Shown in pieces: positions 1 through 7,022 of a DNA stretch of 27,546 nucleotides. The notes under the pieces were generated by a model. The model saw only the letters and a program-made list of their open reading frames with translations, did no database searches and was not told the DNA's origin. How positions within the stretch are numbered: the first letter of the stretch is position 1; each line of letters opens with the position of its first letter. Both the position numbers and the translations under genes were made by a program. Source of the DNA: a bacterium (GTDB lineage Bacteria; Patescibacteriota; Patescibacteriia; 2-12-FULL-60-25); assembly GCA_020056125.1 (NCBI GenBank), contig JAGVIJ010000087.1:1-27546 (forward strand), in the 5' to 3' direction.

Positions 1-2
1 GA

Positions 3-21
3 ACTTCGACATTCGAAACAT
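3..21. repeat. Edge of a heptamer array (consensus NATTCGA)
   Basis: Two heptamers, ACTTCGA and CATTCGA, lie head to tail and are followed by AACATAT. The right end of the array beside comM (11764-11783) reads almost the same, CATTCGAACCATAT. The window therefore probably starts inside the right-hand array of another repeat-flanked cassette whose gene is off the left edge. Confidence 0.5.
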
Positions 22-144
22 ATTTTACCTGATTAACCAGGAGTCGTAAAACGAACCACGAGGAGACATTGCTTGTGTTATACGATCAGCCATAAATTTG
101 ATATCATATGGGGCATAAATCTTTATTTATCGCTTTACCCAATT

Positions 145-1170
145 ATGCACTATTATCTCTCAGTCTTTAAAAAATACGCGGTGTTCAGCGGGCGCTCACA
201 AAGAGCGGAATATTGGTATTTCTTCCTCTTTAATATCCTTGCCTGCATCCTCCTCGCTGTTATTGATGGCGTTATCACCTATTACACAGAGACCCCGCTC
301 ACCATATTAACCGGCATTTATTCCTTAGCGATTCTCATCCCCGGGTTAGCCGTACTAATTCGACGACTGCACGATATTGGAAAGAGCGGTTGGATGATGT
401 TTGTTGGGATGATCCCTTTGGTCGGACCCATCTGGTTGTTTGTTTTACTGGTTACGGATAGCAACCCCGGGGATAATAAATACGGCCCAAACCCCAAAGG
501 CGCGAAGAACGCTTTTGCGCCACAGGGCGGCACGCATACGGCTTTAAAAGTTATCTTAATTATTTTAGGGATTTTAGCCATGCTCGCGGCAATCGGAGGC
601 GGAGTTTATTGGTACATAGGTTCAAAAATAGACGCGGCCTTTTCAACGCAAGAAGAATCCTACTCGGATCTCTCGCCACAAGAAGAATCATCCTCGGCTG
701 AAGCTTCTGAATTGTACTTTTCAAACTGCTCGGACGAGCTGCCGGTCGATAGCCAAACGATGAGCGATTCTTTTGCGGCAAAATTTTCAGAACTTTACCC
801 GGAGGTAACGCTCTATAGCGTGGGCGCTTATTGTCTGCTCAGCGACGACCGTCAACTCGTCACGTTCAACCACGCCGCTACGCAAGAATCATCTCCCTAT
901 GCGGCGCAAACTGTAATTTTATTTGATGAAAACGACAATGTCCTGAAAACCAGCAAGAGTATATCCTGCGCATCGCCAACTGACACGGATTACCCCCTAT
1001 TTGATTCCGTCGAAAAAAATGCTGTTCGTCTAATATGTAGTGACGACGAAGAGATCTTCTCTTTCACTCGCGCCTTTCTGGTGGATCTGGATAGTTTCAA
1101 TGTTCGTATGATTACAGGCCATTCTGAAGAGGATGTGAAACTTGATGCTGCCACCGAGTCCAACCCCTAA
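145..1170 (+). CDS. DUF805 membrane protein with extra TM helix and Cys-containing outer domain
   Basis: The start is placed at ATG 145 because DUF805 similarity begins right after it; the reading frame is open upstream to 73. In this 341-residue version, residues 8-117 carry the DUF805 signatures: FSGRSQRAEYW, then PGLAVLIRRLHDIGKSGW, then DSNPGDNKYGPNP. Three hydrophobic segments lie at about 23-45, 51-72 and 83-104. A typical DUF805 protein ends near residue 120. This one continues through a fourth helix (about 134-158), an acidic Ser/Glu linker and a roughly 170-residue domain with four cysteines (in SNCSD, AYCLL, SISCAS and RLICSD) that could form two disulfides outside the membrane. The biochemical role of DUF805 is not established. 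The domain call is secure; the function of the C-terminal domain is unknown. No clear promoter or ribosome binding site was found. Confidence 0.85.
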   Translation: MHYYLSVFKKYAVFSGRSQRAEYWYFFLFNILACILLAVIDGVITYYTETPLTILTGIYSLAILIPGLAVLIRRLHDIGKSGWMMFVGMIPLVGPIWLFVLLVTDSNPGDNKYGPNPKGAKNAFAPQGGTHTALKVILIILGILAMLAAIGGGVYWYIGSKIDAAFSTQEESYSDLSPQEESSSAEASELYFSNCSDELPVDSQTMSDSFAAKFSELYPEVTLYSVGAYCLLSDDRQLVTFNHAATQESSPYAAQTVILFDENDNVLKTSKSISCASPTDTDYPLFDSVEKNAVRLICSDDEEIFSFTRAFLVDLDSFNVRMITGHSEEDVKLDAATESNP

Positions 1171-1274
1171 ATTTAATCCGGCGCTTTCCCCACCCATGGC
1201 CAGTAGCGGGCTCTTGCTTTTTTTCCTTAAATCCTATAGGCTTCCCCCACTAATTAACTTATACGTCCGCTTGG

Positions 1275-1303
1275 TTGAAAAAACTGAGCGAAACGCGAAT
1301 ACT
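1275..1303 (+). promoter_or_regulatory. Predicted rpsO promoter, leaderless
   Basis: A -35 TTGAAA (1275-1280), a 17-bp spacer and a -10 AATACT (1298-1303). A start point about 7 nt after the -10 falls on or next to the rpsO ATG at 1309, so the transcript would have essentially no 5' leader. The interval 1171-1274 shows no gene. Confidence 0.55.
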
Positions 1304-1308
1304 TCTAT

Positions 1309-1569
1309 ATGCTCGACCCTAAGAGAAAGAAGCTCCTCATCGAAAAATTTAAAACCCACCCCACGGACACGGGCTCGCCCCAAGTGCAGATCGCCATTCT
1401 GACTATGGAGATCAAAGAATTAACCGAGCACTTGCGTAGCCACAAAAAAGATCACTCCTCAAGACGCGGTCTGATCAAAAAGGTGGGTGAGCGCCGCCGC
1501 TTGATGAAATACCTCAAGCGCGAAGATCCCAAGGCCTACGACGAATTGATGTCCAAACTGAAATTGTAA
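1309..1569 (+). CDS. rpsO: 30S ribosomal protein S15
   Basis: S15 binds the central domain of 16S rRNA early in 30S assembly. The protein has 86 residues, close to the family norm of about 89. It carries the S15 core: DTGSPQVQIAILT near residue 20, then HKKDHSSRRGLIKKVGERRRLMKYLKR in the C-terminal half. The ATG is fixed by family length and by a promoter whose predicted start point coincides with it; there is no Shine-Dalgarno. An intrinsic-terminator-like hairpin follows directly. As in many bacteria, pnp lies nearby, but here a NYN-domain gene is inserted between rpsO and pnp. Confidence 0.97.
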   Translation: MLDPKRKKLLIEKFKTHPTDTGSPQVQIAILTMEIKELTEHLRSHKKDHSSRRGLIKKVGERRRLMKYLKREDPKAYDELMSKLKL

Positions 1570-1572
1570 GTG

Positions 1573-1612
1573 ATAATCCCGCCCTGTCAGCAGAGCGGGA
1601 TTATTTAATTTT
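1573..1612 (+). terminator. Hairpin after rpsO
   Basis: ATAATCCCGC (1573-1582) pairs perfectly with GCGGGATTAT (1595-1604) across a 12-nt loop. A U-rich but A-interrupted tail follows. It probably separates rpsO from downstream genes, perhaps incompletely. Confidence 0.65.
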
Positions 1613-1693
1613 ACGCGCTTGATTTTATTTCGAATTTCAGTTACCCTCAAGCCAGATCACCGGCCTATGCCGGATCGATCAATTCTATCTGCT

Positions 1694-2305
1694 ATGCCTT
1701 ACAATATGGTCAAACACCCAGCCCAACGCGTCGCCGTGTTGGTGGACGCTCAAAACATGTACCACTCGGCCAAGCATTTGCATAATGCTCGACTGAACTT
1801 CGGCAAGGCCGTTGAGTATGCCGTGGCCGGTCGCCCGTTGGTGCGCGCCATCGCTTATGTGGCCAAGTCCAAAACCGGTGAAGAGAGCGCTTTCTTTGAA
1901 GCCTTGGTGGAAGCCAAGATCGAACCCAAAATCAAAGACGTGCAAGAGTTCACCTCGGGCGTAAAAAAAGCTGATTGGGACGTGGGCATGGCCATCGATG
2001 CCGTGATGCTGGCAGAAAAAGTTGATGTCATCATCCTCATGACCGGGGATGGCGACTTTGTTCCGCTCATTAAATATCTGCACGGCCGAGGAGTCATGGT
2101 AGAGGTGGCGGCGTTTGAAGAATCCACCAACGCCCAGCTCATGGAGGAGACGGATAGCTTTATCAATCTCTCTTCCACAGCGGAATTTCTGCTCAAAGCC
2201 GGACGCCATCTGGCGCCGGAAGATAAAAAAAATCAAAATAAAAGGAGCGGACGCAAAGAGCATCCGCCCGAACTGGATAAGAAAAAAATCAGAGTTACTT
2301 ATTAA
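1694..2305 (+). CDS. NYN-domain (LabA/DUF88, PIN-like) protein
   Basis: This is a NYN-family protein, a branch of the PIN-like nuclease fold thought to cut RNA with acidic residues holding a metal ion. The first strand reads VAVLVDAQNMY (residues 13-23), the usual NYN opening. An acidic DWD follows at 94-96, with GMAIDAVML after it. The strand VIILMTGDGDFVPLIKYL (about 112-129) provides the second Asp cluster. The C-terminus (about 180-203) is a Lys/Arg-rich tail that may contact nucleic acid. The start is placed at ATG 1694 because the domain begins 11 residues later; the open frame reaches 1619. Its position between rpsO and pnp fits a role in RNA turnover, but that is inference. Confidence 0.88.
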   Translation: MPYNMVKHPAQRVAVLVDAQNMYHSAKHLHNARLNFGKAVEYAVAGRPLVRAIAYVAKSKTGEESAFFEALVEAKIEPKIKDVQEFTSGVKKADWDVGMAIDAVMLAEKVDVIILMTGDGDFVPLIKYLHGRGVMVEVAAFEESTNAQLMEETDSFINLSSTAEFLLKAGRHLAPEDKKNQNKRSGRKEHPPELDKKKIRVTY

Positions 2306-2329
2306 TTTATCGTAACTGCCATCGTGGCC

Positions 2330-2374
2330 CAAAGACAGGGAGACCAACAATTCAATTATGGTCTTGTGTCTTTG
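2330..2374 (+). promoter_or_regulatory. Stem-loop in the pnp leader
   Basis: CAAAGACA (2330-2337) pairs perfectly with TGTCTTTG (2367-2374). Inside it AGACC (2341-2345) pairs with GGTCT (2360-2364), giving a two-part stem ending 19 nt before the pnp ATG. In E. coli the pnp leader carries a stem cut by RNase III that is needed for autoregulation. An equivalent role here is inferred from position and shape only. Confidence 0.5.
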
Positions 2375-2393
2375 CGGTCACGGCTAAATAAAT

Positions 2394-4631
2394 ATGCCGA
2401 AATCATCTTCAGCCGAATTTTCCATAGAGTGGGGCGGCCGTCAGCTGACCATTCGCACCGGGCAATTGGCGCAACAAGCCAATGGCTCATGTACCATCCA
2501 GTACGGCGACACCGTGGCGCTATGTACGGCTACCATGGGAGCTGTGCGCGAAGGACTGGATTTTTTTCCTTTGCAAGTGGATTTTGAAGAACGTATGTAC
2601 GCGGCCGGCCGCATCAAGGGTTCGCGCTTTATCAAACGCGAAGGCCGACCCACGGACGAAGCCATCCTATCCGGACGGTTGATTGACCGCGCCATTCGTC
2701 CGCTGTTTTCCGATACAATTCGCAACGAGGTCGCAGTGGTGACCACGGTCTTTTCGCACGACCAAGAAAATGACGCGGATGTGCCCGGGCTCATCGGTTC
2801 AGCCTGTGCGCTCGCCATCTCGGACATTCCTTTTGAAGGTCCGGTGGCTGCGGTGCGCATCGGCCGCTTGAACGGCGAATGGCTTTTGAATCCGACCTAC
2901 GAGCAAATCATCACCGGCGATTTGGATTTGGTGGTGGCCGGACGCGATGGAAAAACCATCATGCTTGAAGCCGGCGCCAAAGAAATTTCCGATGAGGATA
3001 TGGCCGCGGCCGTAGCTTGGGCGCACGAACAGCTCAAGCCCGTAAACGAGCTCATCTTAAAGGTTCAAGCTGAGGTGGGCAAAAAGAAAGCTGATTTAGT
3101 CTCGCCTAAAACCGAAGAGGAAAAAATCGAACATGAGGAATTGGAAAAGGTGCTCCAAGTGGCGCGCGATTTTATGAAAACGCGCGAGATGGCCACGCTC
3201 TTTGCGAACCCGCTCAAATCCAAAAATGATCGCAAGGCGGCCGTGACTAAACTCAAGGCCGAGTTGGAAGAATATTTAACCGAACAAAATGTCTCCAAAG
3301 AAAATCGCCGCGCGGCTCTGGATATCGCAGATGAATTTGCGGATCAAGAAACCACGCGCATGATTTTGGAAGAGAGCCGCCGTGCGGACGGACGCGCCTT
3401 GGATGAAATTCGCGAATTAAACATAGACATCGGCATCATGCCGCGCACTCACGGGTCAGCTGTGTTTCAACGCGGCGCCACGCAGGTGTTATCCAGCATA
3501 ACTTTGGGCGCGCCGGGCATGGAACAAACCCTGGACACCATGGAATTCCAAGTTAAAAAACGTTATTTCCATCATTATAATTTCCCCAGCTATTCGGTAG
3601 GCGAAACCAAATCCAACCGCGGACCGGGCCGCCGCGAAATCGGACACGGCGCTTTGGCTGAACGCGCGCTCATGCCGGTTTTGCCTAATCGCGAATCTTT
3701 CCCGTACACCATCCGCGTGGTGTCCGAAGTTTTGGGCTCCAACGGTTCTTCGTCCATGGGCGCGACTTGCGGTTCCACTCTAGCCCTGATGGATGCAGGC
3801 GTTCCTATCTCTGCGCCCGTAGCCGGTATTGCCATGGGCTTGGCTAGCGACAAGGCGGAGAAAAATTTTAAAGTCATCACTGACTTGCAAGACTTGGAAG
3901 ATGGACAAGGCGGCATGGATTTCAAAGTCGCTGGCACGCGCCGCGGCATCACAGCTGTGCAGATGGACACCAAAACTCACGGCATCCCCATGGAGGTGGT
4001 GCGCGACGCTTTTACGGGCGCACGCTCAGCCATCAATCGCATCATCGATAAAATTGAAACTGCGCTTCCGGCGCCGCGCGCTGAATTGTCGCGTTGGGCG
4101 CCGCGCATTGAAACCATTAAGATTAATCCGGAACGCATTCGCGATGTCATCGGCCCGGGCGGCAAAATCATCAATAAAATTATTGCGGAGTGCAAAGTGG
4201 AAATTGATATTGAAGAAGACGGCATGGTTAATATCACGGCCACGGATCCGGATGGCATGAAGCGCGCCAAACAATGGGTGGAACAATTGACCCATGAAGT
4301 AACCGTGGGCGAAATTTTTGACGGCCATGTCACGCGCTTGATGGAGTTCGGCGCTTTCGTGGAATTTTTGCCCGGTCAAGAAGGCTTGGTGCATATTTCC
4401 GAATTAGCTCCGCACCGCGTGGAGCAAGTTACGGACGTGGTTAAGGTGGGTGATGCGGTTAAAGTTAAAGTCTACGAAATTGATCACATGGGAAGAATCA
4501 ATCTTTCCATCCGACGCGTTGATCCCAACTTCAAACCCATGGAACAAGACCGTTTTCCGTCTCGCGACAGAAAGCCGGGCGGCGGCGGCCATAGATTTGG
4601 ATCTTCGCGCCCCCCGCGCCGCGACGCTTAA
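2394..4631 (+). CDS. pnp: Polyribonucleotide nucleotidyltransferase
   Basis: PNPase degrades RNA 3' to 5' by phosphorolysis, releasing nucleoside diphosphates, and can run in reverse to add tails. The 745-residue product has the full architecture. The first RNase PH core is near the N-terminus, followed by a helical linker rich in Lys/Glu (about 230-330). The second RNase PH core contains FQRGATQVLSS, the SNGSSSMGATCGS active-site loop and FKVAGTRRGITAVQMD. A KH domain carries IGPGGKIINKI, and an S1 domain carries GAFVEFLPGQEGLVHISEL. The tail is short and Arg/Gly/Pro-rich. Length is only slightly above the roughly 700 typical of the family. The start fits the conserved FSIEWGGRQLTIRTGQLA beginning. 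No Shine-Dalgarno is visible; a stem-loop lies just upstream. Confidence 0.97.
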   Translation: MPKSSSAEFSIEWGGRQLTIRTGQLAQQANGSCTIQYGDTVALCTATMGAVREGLDFFPLQVDFEERMYAAGRIKGSRFIKREGRPTDEAILSGRLIDRAIRPLFSDTIRNEVAVVTTVFSHDQENDADVPGLIGSACALAISDIPFEGPVAAVRIGRLNGEWLLNPTYEQIITGDLDLVVAGRDGKTIMLEAGAKEISDEDMAAAVAWAHEQLKPVNELILKVQAEVGKKKADLVSPKTEEEKIEHEELEKVLQVARDFMKTREMATLFANPLKSKNDRKAAVTKLKAELEEYLTEQNVSKENRRAALDIADEFADQETTRMILEESRRADGRALDEIRELNIDIGIMPRTHGSAVFQRGATQVLSSITLGAPGMEQTLDTMEFQVKKRYFHHYNFPSYSVGETKSNRGPGRREIGHGALAERALMPVLPNRESFPYTIRVVSEVLGSNGSSSMGATCGSTLALMDAGVPISAPVAGIAMGLASDKAEKNFKVITDLQDLEDGQGGMDFKVAGTRRGITAVQMDTKTHGIPMEVVRDAFTGARSAINRIIDKIETALPAPRAELSRWAPRIETIKINPERIRDVIGPGGKIINKIIAECKVEIDIEEDGMVNITATDPDGMKRAKQWVEQLTHEVTVGEIFDGHVTRLMEFGAFVEFLPGQEGLVHISELAPHRVEQVTDVVKVGDAVKVKVYEIDHMGRINLSIRRVDPNFKPMEQDRFPSRDRKPGGGGHRFGSSRPPRRDA

Positions 4632-4648
4632 GATTTATCGCAAATTAC

Positions 4649-5779
4649 ATGCGTGACCCTTCAGGCCAAAATCTGGCGCCGCGGGCCAACGCCGTCTTAG
4701 CTTACGGCGCTATCTCGCGCGCGCGTGTTTGGGGACCGGCAGCTGCCCTGATTTTTGGTTTTTTGATTTTGGCCTTGGGCGCCTTTGTCTGGCACATCCT
4801 TTCCACACCTTTGCCTGTGCCTAAAACCGCGTTTTTGATTTTTTACGCTCGACCATCGCTCACCATGCCTGATGGCGCGCCTGCAATCTGGCGAGAGATG
4901 CAAATTAAATCCAAGCCTTGGCCCATGCTGGCGGGCATGGCTAAAAATTCGAATAACCAGCCCTATGCTTTTGCCATCACCCCCAGCCTTTTCAGTTCCT
5001 GGGTACTCCATGGCCCGGAGAGTGCGGACGCGACCGAACCTAGACCCTTAAGCGACCTGGCGGATTGGCATAGTTATTTTAGTCGCGCGTGGCTGCAGAT
5101 TTGGCCGGGAAAGATAGGGGAGACCGGTTCAATTTCCGCATTGGAACAACATTTTGGCGGCGCCCTGACTCCGAAAACGTGGAGCACTGATCTTCCGGCG
5201 CCGGCTGTTGTCACTCAACCGCAATTATATTTTGCGACTAACTACCTGGATATCAAAAGTCTGCCTTTCATGTGGCCCATTTTGGAAAATGAGCTGCGCA
5301 ACCAAGGTATAAACATGAATTTGGGCATAACGCCAGCGCAAATCAGCTGGCGTGTGGATACTAAAAATGGCTTACAGCTGGCCTTGGGCTTTGAAAATCC
5401 CATCGATGCGGGCTTGCGCGCGCAGATCGCGGCTAGTTTTGGGTTAGTGGAGCGCCAGCCCTATGCGTTGTCAGATGGCACAATCAGCGATGAACTAATA
5501 ACGCCCATTCAGGAGCTTGGCCGGTCGCCCACCAGCACCTGGATATTAAGTGATGGGGAAAACTTAATTTTTAATGAGAAAACCGTGCTATATGGCCTAA
5601 ATATTGGAGAAACTTGGGTCAAAATACCCCCGGAATCCAAGTCGAACCAGGGAGTTCTGGCGATTTTTGACACACAAACCCTTTCGGCCCTGGCCACAAA
5701 ATTCGGCTTTAAGAATTTACTACTGCCCGAAGCCATAACCCTGACCGAGTCCAAAGGCAAATTAAAGTTATCCTGGTGA
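4649..5779 (+). CDS. Membrane-anchored protein of unknown function
   Basis: I do not recognise a family. The 376-residue protein has a short N-terminal cytoplasmic part, one hydrophobic helix at about 27-50, then a long region likely outside the membrane. That region is rich in Trp, Pro and small residues, with segments such as PQLYFATNYLD and QISWRVDTKNGLQLALGFENP that look like beta strands. It begins 17 nt after the pnp stop with no promoter or ribosome binding site apparent, so it may be cotranscribed with pnp. The bacterial DUF3352-type anchored proteins have a comparable plan, but I cannot support that assignment from motifs. Confidence 0.7.
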   Translation: MRDPSGQNLAPRANAVLAYGAISRARVWGPAAALIFGFLILALGAFVWHILSTPLPVPKTAFLIFYARPSLTMPDGAPAIWREMQIKSKPWPMLAGMAKNSNNQPYAFAITPSLFSSWVLHGPESADATEPRPLSDLADWHSYFSRAWLQIWPGKIGETGSISALEQHFGGALTPKTWSTDLPAPAVVTQPQLYFATNYLDIKSLPFMWPILENELRNQGINMNLGITPAQISWRVDTKNGLQLALGFENPIDAGLRAQIAASFGLVERQPYALSDGTISDELITPIQELGRSPTSTWILSDGENLIFNEKTVLYGLNIGETWVKIPPESKSNQGVLAIFDTQTLSALATKFGFKNLLLPEAITLTESKGKLKLSW

Positions 5780-5789
5780 TGTTAGACAG

Positions 5790-5858
5790 TTATCCACAGG
5801 GCAACTTTAAAAATTTTTGAATATCTCCTGCATTTTTAGCCAAAAAATTTTATCCACA
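5790..5858 (+). promoter_or_regulatory. Two exact DnaA boxes
   Basis: The consensus DnaA box TTATCCACA occurs exactly at 5790-5798 and again at 5850-5858, same orientation, 60 bp apart start to start. The second ends 8 bp before the -35 of the promoter at 5867. The dnaA-dnaN spacer of this window has only boxes with one mismatch. The pair could let DnaA control the downstream RNA, or titrate DnaA; both are inference. Confidence 0.6.
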
Positions 5859-5866
5859 GCCACCAG

Positions 5867-5895
5867 TTGATATTTATGTTGAAAAGGTGTATATT
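5867..5895 (+). promoter_or_regulatory. Strong predicted promoter of the intergenic RNA
   Basis: A -35 TTGATA (5867-5872), an exact 17-bp spacer and a -10 TATATT (5890-5895). The predicted start is near 5902. No protein frame of credible size begins downstream before the terminator at 6348-6409, so it most likely drives a non-coding RNA. Confidence 0.6.
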
Positions 5896-5901
5896 TAAAG
5901 A

Positions 5902-6412
5902 AGCAAAAAACTCGTTCCTTCTTTTGCACCTTTTTTTGTCTTTTTTGCACCTTTTACTGTTTCCGAACGTCCATCCGTTTAAAGAGCTCCATTTTAGCTC
6001 CTAGGATAGACTGTTCTGGGGCAACGACTAGACCCACCCAAAACCGGCCTTAACAGGCTGGATCAGAAAGTAAAAAACAAAATCAAAAAATTATTTACTG
6101 GTAAATTCCTCACTCCCTCAAAAGAGCATGTTGGATCCATGAATAATTAGGTTCAACCGAGGTACTACCAGGGTTTGGTCGAAGCAACAGTCCTTTCTCT
6201 AGGCCAAGACGCGCCTGTACGAATTGTCATAATGCGCGCTCTACACAGTAGTTTAGAGCACACCCTGTTTCTCAAGGTAAATGTAAACACGTTTCTCTTG
6301 AGAAGCAGGGAAATCGCTTGACGATTTCACAGACCCGCGACTGGGCCAAACGTCGCACTGCCACATTTGTGCAATATGCAAACGGGCACCCTGCGACGTT
6401 TTTCTTTTTGGT
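5902..6412 (+). ncRNA. Unidentified structured RNA of about 510 nt
   Basis: This is the largest stretch without a protein gene (5780-6474). A promoter lies at its left end and an intrinsic terminator at its right. Between them are many self-complementary elements: GAGCT/AGCTC (5984-6000); CCGGCCT/AGGCTGG with loop TAAC (6044-6061); GTTGGATC/GGTTCAAC (6130-6157); GCTCTA/TAGAGC (6238-6259); a 14-bp stem CCCTGTTTCTCAAG with CTTGAGAAGCAGGG (6263-6310, one G-U pair); and GAAATCG/CGATTTC (6310-6328). I looked for signatures of RNase P RNA, tmRNA, SRP RNA and 6S RNA on both strands and found none. It could be a divergent known RNA or a new one. The ends are estimated from the promoter and terminator. 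Confidence 0.55.
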
Positions 6413-6435
6413 ATTTAGCCGTTGGTGCAAAAGAA
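5919..6435. repeat. 12-bp inverted repeat bracketing the structured RNA
   Basis: TTCTTTTGCACC (5919-5930) recurs in inverse as GGTGCAAAAGAA (6424-6435). A third copy of the core, TTTTGCACCTTTT, repeats directly at 5943-5955 after 5922-5934. The right arm ends exactly at the -35 of the Nudix promoter. It may be a closing stem, a protein-binding site near both promoters, or the ends of an inserted element. No target duplication was seen. Confidence 0.45.
6348..6409 (+). terminator. Intrinsic terminator of the structured RNA
   Basis: AAACGTCGCA (6348-6357) pairs perfectly with TGCGACGTTT (6392-6401) around a 34-nt loop. The downstream arm runs into TTTTTCTTTTT (6399-6409). Confidence 0.7.
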
Positions 6436-6464
6436 TTGCATAAATGACTTATCTAAATTATAGT
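6436..6464 (+). promoter_or_regulatory. Predicted promoter of the Nudix gene
   Basis: A -35 TTGCAT (6436-6441), a 17-bp spacer and a -10 TATAGT (6459-6464). The predicted start near 6471 is about 4 nt before the ATG at 6475, so the message is nearly leaderless. Confidence 0.55.
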
Positions 6465-6474
6465 TGGTTTAATT

Positions 6475-6939
6475 ATGGTCAAATGCGTTTCAATCCATGG
6501 GAATACGGTGAACATCCCTAAAGAGAAACTGATCTTGCGCGCTTCTGCGTACGGAATTATTGTCTTTAGGAATAAGGTTTTATTACTAAATTCTAAAAGT
6601 ACTAATAAATTGTGGTTTCCTGGAGGCGGAGCAGAAAGAGGAGAGCGATTAGAGGATGCCCTAAGACGCGAGGTCAAAGAGGAGACGGGCATAAGAATAA
6701 AAATAAAAAAGTTTTTGTATTTTGAAGAGGTATTTTTTTACTATGATCCTTTAAATGAGGCATTTCATAATTTATCTTTTTATTATGTTTGCCAGCCCTT
6801 GTCTGCTAAGTTAACTGATAAAAGTATTGATTTAGAATCAAATGAACCGAGGTGGGTCGACTTAAATGCTCTGAAAAGGAGCCGCCTACAGCCTCCAGCC
6901 GATCGAGTTCTAGGGCTTTACAAAAATTCAAAAATGTGA
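6475..6939 (+). CDS. Nudix hydrolase
   Basis: Nudix enzymes hydrolyse nucleoside diphosphates linked to another group, using a divalent metal held by the Nudix box. The box is complete in this 154-residue protein: GGAERGERLEDALRREVKEE then TGI, at about residues 45-67, matching GX5EX7REUXEEXGU. The fold's opening strands (residues 22-40, ASAYGIIVFRNKVLLLNS) and the closing RWVDLNALKR are in place. The substrate cannot be read from the sequence; NUDIX proteins acting on NTPs, dinucleotides or sugar nucleotides all share this box. The gene is visibly more AT-rich than the genes to its right. It has its own promoter, is nearly leaderless, and ends before the Shine-Dalgarno-led radical SAM gene. 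Confidence 0.92.
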   Translation: MVKCVSIHGNTVNIPKEKLILRASAYGIIVFRNKVLLLNSKSTNKLWFPGGGAERGERLEDALRREVKEETGIRIKIKKFLYFEEVFFYYDPLNEAFHNLSFYYVCQPLSAKLTDKSIDLESNEPRWVDLNALKRSRLQPPADRVLGLYKNSKM

Positions 6940-7022
6940 TAATCCAGAGCATCCGGTGACCAATCCGGATATGCCCATCGACAAATTACAAAACGCCAGA
7001 TGCTAGCTCAAGGAGAAGCGCT

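Noticed and set aside
5902..6412. RNase P RNA, tmRNA, SRP RNA or 6S RNA
   Set aside because: No AGGAAAGTCC/ACAGA pair, no tRNA-like end with TTCGA and CCA, no GGAAGCAGCC-type loop, and no long open-bubble hairpin, on either strand.
6453..6692. Minus-strand frame covering the Nudix start
   Set aside because: It is antisense to a complete Nudix box and has no recognisable domain.
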